From Thalassovita litoralis (GTDB taxonomy: Bacteria; Pseudomonadota; Alphaproteobacteria; Rhodobacterales; Rhodobacteraceae), in contig NZ_FXTO01000004.1 in the NCBI RefSeq assembly GCF_900182725.1, positions 62,001-126,000 on the forward strand: a stretch of 64,000 nucleotides of DNA, read 5' to 3'. Within the stretch, counting starts at the first letter, position 1. Each line of letters begins with the position of its first letter. The translations under genes and the position numbers were made by a program. The notes below the pieces were generated by a model. The model did no database searches. It had not been told where the DNA came from and saw nothing but the letters and a program-made list of their open reading frames with translations. This document shows positions 17,040-24,744 of the stretch, in pieces.

Positions 17040-18176
17040 ATGCCCCGTAGTATGATGTCCGAGTTGTGTGCCTCGTCCCTTCCGTCATGGGTGCCAGAGG
17101 ATGCGTTGCGGTATCTGGCCCATACGGAAACCGGCCTGCCGATCCGGGCGCTTGCGCGTCAGGCGGGCTGCCATGCGTCTACCGTGTTGCGACAGATCCG
17201 AAAATTGGAAAACCGCCGCGAGGATTACCTGGTGGATGAGGCGCTGTGCCGCCTGAGCCGCGAGCATTTCCAGCGGTTGCGGAAAAAGCCTCAGACCAAG
17301 GAAACGGAGACAGTCCCCATGACCGCCCCTTTGCGTATGTCACTTCCCACCGAGACCGAGCAATTTGAAAAAGAAGCTCATCGCATCTTGCGCCGCATGA
17401 CGGAATGCGGGGCGGTTCTGGCGGTGGCACAGGAAATGGAAAAAGCCGTTGTCGTGCGTGATAATGCGGATAGCGGCACCACGACACGCACGGCGGTGGT
17501 GGATCGTGAAATTGCACAGGCTATGGCGCTGAAAGGCTGGATTTCGTGCAAGGCCCCGAGCCGTATTTCGCGCTATGTGATCACGGCCGAAGGGCGCACC
17601 GCGTTGACCGAGCTGATGGCCCGGATGGAAAACCGCGCACAAAGCGGATTTGCCGAAGCACAGGCGGGTTTTGCCCCGGCGTCCTCGGGGTGGCAGGGGG
17701 ACAGCACAGAGGATCGTCGAGGTTCCGGGCGATCCCGTTACGGTGTACCGGATTCGCCGTTGATGTTGCTGGCACGGCGGCGCGATAAAGATGGGCAGCC
17801 CTTCCTGTCCGATGCCTTGGTTGCAGCAGGGGAGCGGCTGCGTGAGGATTTTGAGCTGGCTCAGATCGGTCCCAGCGTTACCCAAAACTGGGACCGTTTT
17901 CTGACCGGGCGCGACAGGTCTGGTTCGGGGCGGGGGCGGGATGTTGATGCCGGGCCTGCGGCGGCACGGGATCGGGTTGCGGCGGCACTGCGGGATCTTG
18001 GGCCGGGGCTTGGGGATATTGCCCTGCGGTGCTGTTGCTATCTGGAAGGACTGGCCAGTACGGAAAAGCGTATGGGGTGGTCCGCGCGATCCGGCAAGAT
18101 CGTGCTGCGCATCGCCCTGCAACGGTTGCGCCGTCACTATGATGAACAAGGTCAGTCCGGGCAGATGATTGGCTAA
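17040..18176 (+). CDS. gafA: DUF6456 helix-turn-helix protein, GafA-like GTA activator
   Basis: About 378 residues. Near residues 25-65 a helix-turn-helix is visible (LPIRALARQAGCHASTVLRQ), followed by a long variable centre. The DUF6456 domain lies at about 235-375 (LARRRDKDGQPFLSDALVAA; GPSVTQNWDRF; KRMGWSARSGKIVLRIALQRL), whose last part reads like a region-4-type recognition helix. In R. capsulatus the related GafA binds the GTA promoter and is controlled by CtrA and quorum sensing; the family match is from memory. The ATG at 17040 follows GGAG; a GTG at 16998 after GGGGA is a real alternative. A CtrA-like box is upstream. Confidence 0.65.
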   Translation: MPRSMMSELCASSLPSWVPEDALRYLAHTETGLPIRALARQAGCHASTVLRQIRKLENRREDYLVDEALCRLSREHFQRLRKKPQTKETETVPMTAPLRMSLPTETEQFEKEAHRILRRMTECGAVLAVAQEMEKAVVVRDNADSGTTTRTAVVDREIAQAMALKGWISCKAPSRISRYVITAEGRTALTELMARMENRAQSGFAEAQAGFAPASSGWQGDSTEDRRGSGRSRYGVPDSPLMLLARRRDKDGQPFLSDALVAAGERLREDFELAQIGPSVTQNWDRFLTGRDRSGSGRGRDVDAGPAAARDRVAAALRDLGPGLGDIALRCCCYLEGLASTEKRMGWSARSGKIVLRIALQRLRRHYDEQGQSGQMIG

Positions 18177-18201
18177 GCGGCGGTGTTGGGCGGTGGTGAT
18201 C

Positions 18202-18918
18202 CTATCCGCCCACCAGCCACCCCACGGCATAGGCCACCCCGGCGCAAAGCGATCCCACCCCGACCGTTTCCAGCACAGCCAAGCGTAGGCGGGTGCCAGT
18301 TGCCAGCCAGCGCAACAGACCAAGGGCCGTTAGCGCGGACAGCGTGGCAAAGGCCGACCAGTACAGGCTGCGTTCTGATGCCTCTTCCAGAAAATAGGGC
18401 AGTAGCGGCAAGCAACCGAAAGCCACGAAAGACAAAAAGGTAACAATCCCGTTCAGGGCCGGGTTGTCGTCCTCTGGGGGATGTACACCATGTTTGTGGC
18501 ATAGCAGAATTTCGGCCATCAATTGTGGTGCGTGGCTCAGGCGGTTGGCCACCTCGGTGGCGTCGGTTCCCGGCAGGCCACGGGCGCACAGCAATTCCCG
18601 CATCATGGCGATTTCATCTTCGGGGGCGACAGTCAGCCGTTGAATGTGCTGCGCCCGGCGCACGCGGTATAAATCCTGCGTGGATCGGGACGATAGGAAT
18701 TCCCCCAATCCCATGCTGACGGCATCGGCGAACAAGTTCGCAAGGCCAAAGATCAGCACAGCCAGACCGCCGATCTGGGCGGCCCCTTCGGCATTGGCAC
18801 CGGCAAATCCGGCTACAATGGCAAAGGTCGTGACGATCCCGTCATTTCCGCCATAAATGATCTCTTTCAGGTAGTCGCGCAGGCTGGAAAGCGGGGACGG
18901 GCGGGGGCGTGTGGTCAT
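18202..18918 (-). CDS. VIT1/CCC1 family metal transporter
   Basis: A 238-residue membrane protein of the VIT1/CCC1 family, which moves Fe2+ or Mn2+. The first segment carries the typical pattern LKEIIYGGNDGIVTTFAIVAGFAGA (shown here in parts: LKEIIYGGNDGIVTTF then AIVAGFAGA), followed by the SMGLGEFLSSRS motif and a soluble loop (about 90-160) before the last three helices. The ATG at 18918 follows AGGA. It is divergent from oxyR with a 216-base shared region, suggesting control of metal stores under peroxide stress, since free iron is harmful when peroxide is present; this is inference. Confidence 0.88.
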   Translation of the reverse strand: MTTRPRPSPLSSLRDYLKEIIYGGNDGIVTTFAIVAGFAGANAEGAAQIGGLAVLIFGLANLFADAVSMGLGEFLSSRSTQDLYRVRRAQHIQRLTVAPEDEIAMMRELLCARGLPGTDATEVANRLSHAPQLMAEILLCHKHGVHPPEDDNPALNGIVTFLSFVAFGCLPLLPYFLEEASERSLYWSAFATLSALTALGLLRWLATGTRLRLAVLETVGVGSLCAGVAYAVGWLVGG

Positions 18919-19120
18919 GAAATATCCTGAGGGTTGGCGCGTCCAGCATACAGCGCAAACGATTGCCCGCAATGACACGCCCACAGGGACGTCCGGTTTC
19001 CCGAACGTCCCCCGACAATCCACAGGCCGCACCTGCCCGGAACTACCGTCCCCGTGGTGGGGATGCGGTGGTTGTGATCGGTTTGATTGATAAATTCCAA
19101 TTGTAGTTTCTTTTAGGTGG

Positions 19121-19126
19121 TATAAT
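19121..19126 (+). promoter_or_regulatory. -10 box of oxyR, very close to the start codon
   Basis: A perfect TATAAT lies eight bases before the oxyR ATG, and there is no ribosome-binding site. The -35 element is weak (TTGTAG or CCAATT). Transcription would begin at or one or two bases before the ATG. Confidence 0.5.
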
Positions 19127-19134
19127 TTTGAGTT

Positions 19135-20067
19135 ATGAATATCACCTTGCGCCAGTTGTCTTACTTCAATGCCTTGGCTCAGCACCGGAATTTCGGGCGG
19201 GCGGCTGAATCTGTGCATATCTCTCAGCCTGCGCTGTCCGTGCAAATCAAGGAATTGGAAACAAGCTTGGGGGGCGCGTTGGTCGAACGTCAGGCCCGCG
19301 ATGTGCTGCTAACCCCGTTCGGACGCCGTATTCTGGCACAGACCCGTAAGGTGCTGGAGGACGTGCGTGTTTTGGAAGAGGCCGCGCGGTGGAAAGGCGG
19401 GTTGTCGGGGCGGCTGGCGTTGGGGGTGATCCCGACCATCGCGCCTTATCTGTTGCCGGGGGCGCTGGCGGCATTGCGGGCTGGTGACATCCATCTGGAT
19501 GTGCAGATCCAAGAAGGCAAAACCCTGCGCCTGATCGAGGCGCTAAAGGCGGGGATGCTGGATGCGGCTGTGATGGCGCTGCCCGCCGGGGAACCCGGCC
19601 TGGTCGAGGAGCCCCTGTTCGAGGATCGGTTTCTTCTAGCGGGGACGGCGGCGCGGCTGACCTCGGCAGGTAATCCCGAAACCCTACGCCCGACCGAGTT
19701 GGAGCCGGGGCATCTGCTTTTGTTGGAGGATGGCCATTGTCTGACAGAGCAAGCGCTGGAGGTCTGTGGGCGTGACCGGGAAAATGCTCAGATCAATATG
19801 GGGGCATCGTCGCTGGCAACATTATCGCGCTTGGTGGCTGCAGGGTTCGGATTGACCCTGATGCCGGAAATGGCGGCCCTGTCGGAACGCCGTGCTGCCC
19901 CCGACATGCAACTGATGCGATTTTCCGGGCCAGAACCGTTTCGTACCATCGGATTGGTTCGGCGGGCATCGTCCATTGATGATGGATGGTTCAGCGATCT
20001 GGCAGGGGTGTTGCGGCAGACCGGCCAAGCGTTGATCGGTGAGCTGCGGCAATCGGACGTGGCGTAA
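19135..20067 (+). CDS. oxyR: LysR-type hydrogen-peroxide sensor OxyR
   Basis: A 310-residue LysR regulator. The N-terminal winged helix is typical (NFGRAAESVHISQPALSVQI). The sensing domain keeps both redox cysteines: EDGHCLTEQALEVCGRDR has Cys202 and Cys211 with eight residues between, the same spacing as Cys199 and Cys208 of E. coli OxyR. On oxidation these form a disulfide that switches the protein to activation. A VIT-family metal transporter is divergent and a peroxiredoxin lies convergently downstream, both sensible targets. It lacks a ribosome site and has a TATAAT box eight bases upstream, so the mRNA may be leaderless. Confidence 0.92.
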   Translation: MNITLRQLSYFNALAQHRNFGRAAESVHISQPALSVQIKELETSLGGALVERQARDVLLTPFGRRILAQTRKVLEDVRVLEEAARWKGGLSGRLALGVIPTIAPYLLPGALAALRAGDIHLDVQIQEGKTLRLIEALKAGMLDAAVMALPAGEPGLVEEPLFEDRFLLAGTAARLTSAGNPETLRPTELEPGHLLLLEDGHCLTEQALEVCGRDRENAQINMGASSLATLSRLVAAGFGLTLMPEMAALSERRAAPDMQLMRFSGPEPFRTIGLVRRASSIDDGWFSDLAGVLRQTGQALIGELRQSDVA

Positions 20068-20077
20068 GTGGCACACG

Positions 20078-20120
20078 CCGGGGCGCTGCCCCGGACCCCG
20101 GAATATTTGGGCCAAGAAAG
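20078..20120. repeat. dispersed palindromic intergenic repeat, copy 2
   Basis: CCGGGGCGCTGCCCCGG followed by CCCCGGAATATTTGGGCCAAG after the oxyR gene. It shares the CGCTGCCCC palindrome centre, the CCCCGGAATATTT string and the CCAAGAAAG end, in the same order, with the element at 11605-11682 read on the other strand. Confidence 0.55.
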
Positions 20121-20133
20121 AGCCGGAACAGCG

Positions 20134-20161
20134 AAAGGCCCGAAAGTCTGTCCGGGCCTTT
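20134..20161 (-). terminator. hairpin terminator between oxyR and peroxiredoxin genes
   Basis: AAAGGCCCG and CGGGCCTTT form a nine-pair stem between the convergent oxyR and peroxiredoxin genes. A short T-run is present on each side, so it probably serves both directions weakly. Confidence 0.55.
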
Positions 20162-20183
20162 GAAGTCTGAAATCAGGCGGCGC

Positions 20184-20735
20184 TTATTCCGCAGCGACGG
20201 CAGCGTTTTGGGCGTCCAGATATTTCATCAGATTTTCCGGCGAGCTTTCGCCATACGGATCTTCGCCGTGGTTGTCGCCGCGACCGGGTTCTTCGAACCA
20301 TGCTTCGACGATGCCGTTATTCACGATGGCCGCATAGCGCCACGAGCGCATCCCAAAGCCCAGATTATCCTTGGCAACCAGCATCCCGACCTTGCGGGTA
20401 AATTCGCCCGATCCATCGGGGATGACTTTGACGTTGTTCAGGCCTTGGTCCTGCGCCCATTTGTTCATCACAAAGCTGTCATTGACCGACATGCAGTAGA
20501 TGTCATCAATGCCTTTGGCGCGGAACTCATCCGCCATTTTTTCAAAGCCGGGCAATTGGTAGGTCGAACACGTCGGTGTGAAGGCGCCGGGCAGCGAAAA
20601 CAGAATGACGCGTTTGCCTGCAAAATAATCCGCAGTGGTCATGTCCTGCCAGCGGAACGGGTTAGGGCCACCCACGGCTTCGTCGCGGACACGGGTGCGA
20701 AAGGTAACATCGGGCAGTTTCAGGCCAGCTTGCAT
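20184..20735 (-). CDS. Prx5-type peroxiredoxin
   Basis: A 183-residue peroxiredoxin. The peroxidatic cysteine is Cys56 in PGAFTPTCSTYQLPGF, the Prx5-group active-site pattern. A conserved arginine that stabilises the thiolate lies further on in FGMRSWRYAAIV. The protein has no signal peptide and reduces peroxides in the cytoplasm, probably recycled by glutathione/glutaredoxin or thioredoxin. Another cysteine (Cys81 in DIYCMSVND) may not be resolving. The gene lies convergent to oxyR and is a likely member of its regulon, though no OxyR site was identified with confidence. Confidence 0.92.
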   Translation of the reverse strand: MQAGLKLPDVTFRTRVRDEAVGGPNPFRWQDMTTADYFAGKRVILFSLPGAFTPTCSTYQLPGFEKMADEFRAKGIDDIYCMSVNDSFVMNKWAQDQGLNNVKVIPDGSGEFTRKVGMLVAKDNLGFGMRSWRYAAIVNNGIVEAWFEEPGRGDNHGEDPYGESSPENLMKYLDAQNAAVAAE

Positions 20736-20981
20736 TCGTAGATTCCTTTTGGTGCGTTATTTGGGTGATTTAAAACGATTCCAGATTGATACCAAGTGAA
20801 ATTTCTGCATCGCAGTATTCAGAAAATCATATGTTTTTCGATGGTTGTGGGGATAAGTTCATAATGAACAGGGGGTTATGCTGTTGTGCAGCGTCACCGT
20901 TATGCGCCTGTCGCAATGCGGTATTGCGCCGCTGGCGTTTGCGAGGCGTCAGCTTTATAGTAAGGGGATCAAAACAACAGG

Positions 20982-21941
20982 ATGACCAACGTGCGTGACC
21001 TCAAGATCCCCGAGCAACGGCACCCGGAAAAAGCGCATCGCGCCGATAATGCGCAGCCTAAAAAGCCAAGTTGGATTCGCGTAAAAGCGCCTGTGTCTGA
21101 TGGGTATAAGCAGACGCACAAGATCATGCGCGAAAATAAGCTGGTCACGGTCTGCGAAGAAGCGGGATGCCCGAACGCGGGGGAATGCTGGTCGCAGGGC
21201 CATGCCACCATGATGATCATGGGGGAGATTTGCACGCGCGGCTGTACCTTCTGCAATATTGCCACCGGGAAACCGCAATCGTTGGATGCGTTTGAACCGG
21301 GTCGGGTGGCGGATGCGGTGGCCAAGCTGGGGCTGAAACACGTTGTCATCACCAGCGTCGACCGCGACGATCTGGAAGATGGCGGGGCGGAACATTTCGC
21401 GCAAACCATCCGGGCGGTGCGGCATCGTTCGCCGGGGACGACGATTGAAATTCTGACCCCCGATTTCCTGAAATGTGCGCCTTCGGTTCTGGAAACCGTG
21501 GTGGCCGCCAAACCGGATGTGTTTAATCACAATCTGGAAACCGTGCCGGGGTTGTACCCCGAGGTTCGGCCCGGTGCGCGCTATTTCCATTCGCTGCGAC
21601 TGTTGCAACGGGTCAAAGAATTGGACCCGACCATGTTTACCAAATCCGGCATCATGGTGGGGCTGGGCGAAGATAAGCAATCCGTGCATCAGGTGATGGA
21701 CGACATGCGCGCGGCAGAGATTGATTTTCTGACCATCGGCCAATACCTGCAACCCACGCCAAAGCACCACGCGGTTGATCGGTTCGTGCATCCCGATGAA
21801 TTTGCAGCCTATGAAAAGGCGGCCTATGGCAAAGGGTTCCTGATGGTTTCCGCGACGCCGCTGACGCGGTCATCCTATCATGCCGGGGATGATTTCGCGC
21901 GGTTGCGGGAAAACCGGTTGGCGAAGCTGGGGATGAACTAA
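20982..21941 (+). CDS. lipA: lipoyl synthase
   Basis: A 319-residue radical-SAM enzyme that inserts two sulfurs into octanoyl groups on 2-oxoacid dehydrogenases and GcvH. The auxiliary [4Fe-4S] cysteines are in [12 protein letters not shown] (58, 63, 69), and the radical-SAM cluster is CTRGCTFC (84, 88, 91). The C-terminal part ends SSYHAGDDF-like with the conserved serine ligand in LTRSSYHA. All motifs are complete. The start may be the GTG at 20991, which has an AGGA site seven bases before it; the ATG at 20982 has poor spacing. It is convergent with a cytochrome gene. Confidence 0.97.
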   Translation: MTNVRDLKIPEQRHPEKAHRADNAQPKKPSWIRVKAPVSDGYKQTHKIMRENKLVTVCEEAGCPNAGECWSQGHATMMIMGEICTRGCTFCNIATGKPQSLDAFEPGRVADAVAKLGLKHVVITSVDRDDLEDGGAEHFAQTIRAVRHRSPGTTIEILTPDFLKCAPSVLETVVAAKPDVFNHNLETVPGLYPEVRPGARYFHSLRLLQRVKELDPTMFTKSGIMVGLGEDKQSVHQVMDDMRAAEIDFLTIGQYLQPTPKHHAVDRFVHPDEFAAYEKAAYGKGFLMVSATPLTRSSYHAGDDFARLRENRLAKLGMN

Positions 21942-21958
21942 GCGCCGTTTGGGCGCTT
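21940..21958. other. hairpin spanning both stop codons of convergent lipA and cytochrome genes
   Basis: AAGCGCC...GGCGCTT, a seven-pair stem with a five-base loop. The lipA TAA and the complement of the cytochrome TAA lie at its two feet. No T-run is present, so it may act as a shared boundary and not as a classical terminator. Confidence 0.35.
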
Positions 21959-22838
21959 AGGGCAGGGCTTTCAGATAGGCTGCGATGGCTTGCCTGTCCT
22001 CTTTCGGCAGTTTTGACAGGTTTTGAACCACATCGGCCATTTCACCACCGGCGCTGTCATAGTCGGGGGTGAAACCGCTGGTGAAATACTCCACCAGATC
22101 GGCCTGCGACCATGTCAGGCTTGCGGGGGTGATATCGGGGATAGTGCCACGCCCGGATGGGTTTGGCGCACCCTGTAGCCAACGAGATTTATCCAGACGC
22201 CCCAAAGCGTTACGCGGGGTATGGCATTCGGCGCAATGCCCCAATGCCTCGACCAGATAGCGGCCACGGGCGATTTGGTCTGTCGTGTCTGGCCCGATCC
22301 AGTCATCCGAGAAAAACAGCACCTTCCACCCGCCCAAAGATCGGCGGATATTGAATGGAAAACTCACATCATGCGCTTTGCTGGGGGTCGGATCGGTGGG
22401 CAGGGTTTGCATATAGGCAAACAGGTCCGTGACATCCTGCGGCGCGGCATGGGTATATGTGGTGTAAGGGAAGGCCGGGTAATAATGCTGGCCGTCGGGC
22501 GAGGTGCCTTTGATCATGGCATTTGCCAGATCGGTCAGCCCCCAAGCCCCAATGCCATGCGTTGTATCGGGTGAAATATTCGGCGCGTAGAACGTGCCAA
22601 AATCACTGGCGAAGGCGCGGCCGCCGGATAATACCGGCGGGCCGTCATGTTTACTGTCTGGCGCAGTGTGGCAAGACGCACACCCCGCCGCATCAAAGAC
22701 AAGCTTGCCGTGTTCGGCGTTGCCGTTCAGGCCGCTATACAGCCCGGCATTCACAGTTTGCGGGGCGGTGATAAACCAACCGGCCACCCCGCCCGCAACG
22801 GCCAGACCGATCACTGTTGTAACGATTTTACCGGGCAT
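21957..22838 (-). CDS. dihaem cytochrome c
   Basis: A 293-residue periplasmic dihaem cytochrome. An N-terminal hydrophobic segment (about 4-24) serves as signal or membrane anchor. Two haem-binding sites, CASCH (about 52-56) and CAECH (about 202-206), lie in two similar c-type domains, like the small cytochrome subunits of membrane dehydrogenases such as alcohol or sorbosone dehydrogenase. No dehydrogenase gene is adjacent. It lies nine bases downstream of a cytochrome c' gene on the same strand, so the two are an electron-transfer pair. Partner unknown. CcmE and CcmF, needed to mature such proteins, are encoded at the far end of the window. Confidence 0.88.
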   Translation of the reverse strand: MPGKIVTTVIGLAVAGGVAGWFITAPQTVNAGLYSGLNGNAEHGKLVFDAAGCASCHTAPDSKHDGPPVLSGGRAFASDFGTFYAPNISPDTTHGIGAWGLTDLANAMIKGTSPDGQHYYPAFPYTTYTHAAPQDVTDLFAYMQTLPTDPTPSKAHDVSFPFNIRRSLGGWKVLFFSDDWIGPDTTDQIARGRYLVEALGHCAECHTPRNALGRLDKSRWLQGAPNPSGRGTIPDITPASLTWSQADLVEYFTSGFTPDYDSAGGEMADVVQNLSKLPKEDRQAIAAYLKALP

Positions 22839-22847
22839 GGGCGTGCC

Positions 22848-23315
22848 TTAGCTTTCAGGTGCGCGATAGGCTTTGTGGCAGGCACCACAGGCCCCCCCCA
22901 GCGGACCCATTGCCGCTTGCAGGGATTCCAGCCCGTTTCCGGCTGCGGCTTCCATCGCGGCGGCTGCCTTGGCCAGATCACCGCCTTTGGCCATCACATC
23001 GCCCATGTTTTCCCACATGGCGGGCAGGGCGCGGGTGTTGTCGGCGCTCATGTCATCGGACCCTTCGGGCCACATGCGGGATTGATCCAGCTTGGTCAGC
23101 ATTGCCAGATTGCCTGCTGCTTTCGATGCGGCATCGGCATCATAGGCCACGGCCCCTTTGGCCATTGCACCCAAAGCGCCCAGATTAAAGGCGTATAAAT
23201 CCATTTGGGCCTGCCGGGCCTTGATGGCGGCCTTGGCGGCGTCATCCTGTGCATAGGCGCCGGTGGCGGCTACGGCAGACAGGGTAAGGGTCGTCAGAAA
23301 GGCGCGAAGGGTCAT
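22848..23315 (-). CDS. cytochrome c'
   Basis: A 155-residue cytochrome c' (c-prime) with a signal peptide cleaved around AAATGAYA-Q (shown in sequence as VAATGAYAQDD). The four-helix-bundle body carries the haem site CGACHKAYR at the C-terminus, as the family requires. Cytochromes c' bind NO or CO and are thought to guard against nitrosative stress or carry electrons. The start at 23315 follows GGAGT; an upstream ATG at 23378 is unlikely. It precedes the dihaem cytochrome in the same direction, spaced nine bases apart. Confidence 0.88.
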   Translation of the reverse strand: MTLRAFLTTLTLSAVAATGAYAQDDAAKAAIKARQAQMDLYAFNLGALGAMAKGAVAYDADAASKAAGNLAMLTKLDQSRMWPEGSDDMSADNTRALPAMWENMGDVMAKGGDLAKAAAAMEAAAGNGLESLQAAMGPLGGACGACHKAYRAPES

Positions 23316-23408
23316 TTGGCAATACTCCTTGGGTATGATCCTATACAAAAGGATACAGGCATATATGCAAACGGTCATCGCTGCGGTTTTGACTTTTTCG
23401 TGATCGGT

Positions 23409-23585
23409 TCAGCGCGTGGGGCCACCGCGCGGCAGGTTGTGCGCCGTCAGCCAATCGGGCCAGCCGATCCAGCGTTCGATGACATACAGCCCCAGACACA
23501 GCGCGATGACAACCAGCACTAAGACAACACGTCTGGCCGAGGGCGGCTTGCGCGCCCACATGGCCATGCGCAGCAGCCAATGCAC
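23409..23585 (-). CDS. small single-span membrane protein, GTG start, coupled to hpt
   Basis: A 58-residue ORF that starts with GTG three bases after the hpt stop. It begins MHWLLRMAMWARKPPSARR, followed by a transmembrane stretch (VVLVLVVIALCLGLYVI, about 20-36) and a short tail containing IGWPDWLTAHNLPR. No function can be named. I recall similar small proteins in Rhodobacterales. The tight spacing to hpt and the clean hydrophobic segment support it as real, whereas a longer overlapping frame in the same place has an implausible composition. Confidence 0.55.
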   Translation of the reverse strand: MHWLLRMAMWARKPPSARRVVLVLVVIALCLGLYVIERWIGWPDWLTAHNLPRGGPTR

Positions 23586-23588
23586 GGC

Positions 23589-24134
23589 TCAGGCATCCTC
23601 GGTAAAGCGGACCTTACCGATAAAGGGCAGGTTGCGGTTGCGTTGGGCAAAGTCGATGCCATAGCCCACCACAAATTCATCGGGGATGGAAAAGCCGATC
23701 CAGTCGGCCTTGATGTCCACCTCGCGGCGGGCGGGTTTGTCCAGCAGCGCGATGATCTTCAGCTTGCGGGGGCGACGCCCCGAAAGCAGGTGGCGGACGT
23801 GCGACAGGGTGTATCCGGTATCGACGATATCTTCGACCACCAGCACATCACGGCCTTCGATTTCGCCGCGCAGGTCTTTCAGAATGCGCACCTCGCGCGA
23901 GCTTTCGGTGGAATTCCCGTAAGAGGATGCTTCCAGAAAATCCACCTCGACCGGCAGGTTCAGTTCCCGCACCAGATCCGCGATGAAAACGAAACTGCCC
24001 CGCAGCAGCCCCACCACGACCAATTTATTGGTGTCTGCGTATTCGCGCCCGATTTCGGCGGCCAGTTCCTCGATCCGGGCGGCGATTTGTTTGGCCGAGA
24101 TCATTTCATCAATGACATAAGGACGCTGTGGCAT
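23589..24134 (-). CDS. hpt: hypoxanthine phosphoribosyltransferase
   Basis: A 181-residue purine-salvage enzyme that makes IMP or GMP from hypoxanthine or guanine and PRPP. The PRPP-binding signature is [14 protein letters not shown] (about 96-109), and the family loop [10 protein letters not shown] occurs near 42-51. The start at 24134 follows AAGGGGAAG; the longer upstream frame is unlikely. A 58-residue membrane protein follows three bases after its stop, so the two are coupled. Confidence 0.95.
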   Translation of the reverse strand: MPQRPYVIDEMISAKQIAARIEELAAEIGREYADTNKLVVVGLLRGSFVFIADLVRELNLPVEVDFLEASSYGNSTESSREVRILKDLRGEIEGRDVLVVEDIVDTGYTLSHVRHLLSGRRPRKLKIIALLDKPARREVDIKADWIGFSIPDEFVVGYGIDFAQRNRNLPFIGKVRFTEDA

Positions 24135-24204
24135 GTCTTCCCCTTGAATTTTCGGCCACAGTCTACGAAATATCCCCCCACTGTCACGCGAAAAAAGGGG
24201 CGAC

Positions 24205-24660
24205 ATGCCGACCCACTCCGAGACCCGCAAACTGCCATATTCGGCACAGCAGATGTATGATCTGGTGGCCGATGTCGCGGCCTATCCTAAATTTCTGCCG
24301 TGGTGCGCTGCGGCACGGATACGATCCGTGACCCCGCAAGCGGACGGATCACAGATCATGGCGGCGGATCTGGTGATTTCCTTCAAGGTGTTTCGCGAAC
24401 GGTTCGGCAGCCGGGTGACGCTGTGGCCGGACCAGAAAAAGATCGACACCGAATATCTGGACGGGCCTTTCCGTTACATGAAATCGAACTGGGCCTTCCG
24501 TGATGCCGATGGCGGGTGCGAGGTGGATTTTTTCGTGGATTTTGAATTCCGCAATGCCGTGTTGCAGGGGATTATTGGCGTGGTCTTTAACGAAGCCATG
24601 CAGCGTATTGTCCGCGCGTTTGAACGGCGTGCTGCGGATTTATACGGCACTGGGGCGTAA
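24205..24660 (+). CDS. COQ10/RatA family coenzyme Q-binding protein
   Basis: A 151-residue START-domain protein of the COQ10/RatA family. It opens with the typical [21 protein letters not shown] and later has [10 protein letters not shown] and the C-terminal [16 protein letters not shown]. In mitochondria COQ10 binds ubiquinone and helps it function in respiration; E. coli RatA has instead been described as a ribosome-binding toxin. In alphaproteobacteria the COQ10 role is more likely. The divergent neighbour is hpt, with a 70-base gap, and a bidirectional terminator follows. Confidence 0.88.
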   Translation: MPTHSETRKLPYSAQQMYDLVADVAAYPKFLPWCAAARIRSVTPQADGSQIMAADLVISFKVFRERFGSRVTLWPDQKKIDTEYLDGPFRYMKSNWAFRDADGGCEVDFFVDFEFRNAVLQGIIGVVFNEAMQRIVRAFERRAADLYGTGA

Positions 24661-24696
24661 CTGGGACGTGACAGCAGCGCGATCGTCGCACAGCAA

Positions 24697-24725
24697 AAAG
24701 GCCGCCCGGTTCAGGGGCGGCCTTT
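24697..24725. terminator. bidirectional intrinsic terminator between COQ10-like gene and amt
   Basis: AAAGGCCGCC and GGCGGCCTTT form a ten-pair stem with a nine-base loop, with A- and T-rich flanks on both sides. It serves the plus-strand COQ10-like gene and the minus-strand amt. Confidence 0.8.
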
Positions 24726-24744
24726 GGTTTTGTGTCATGCGTAT

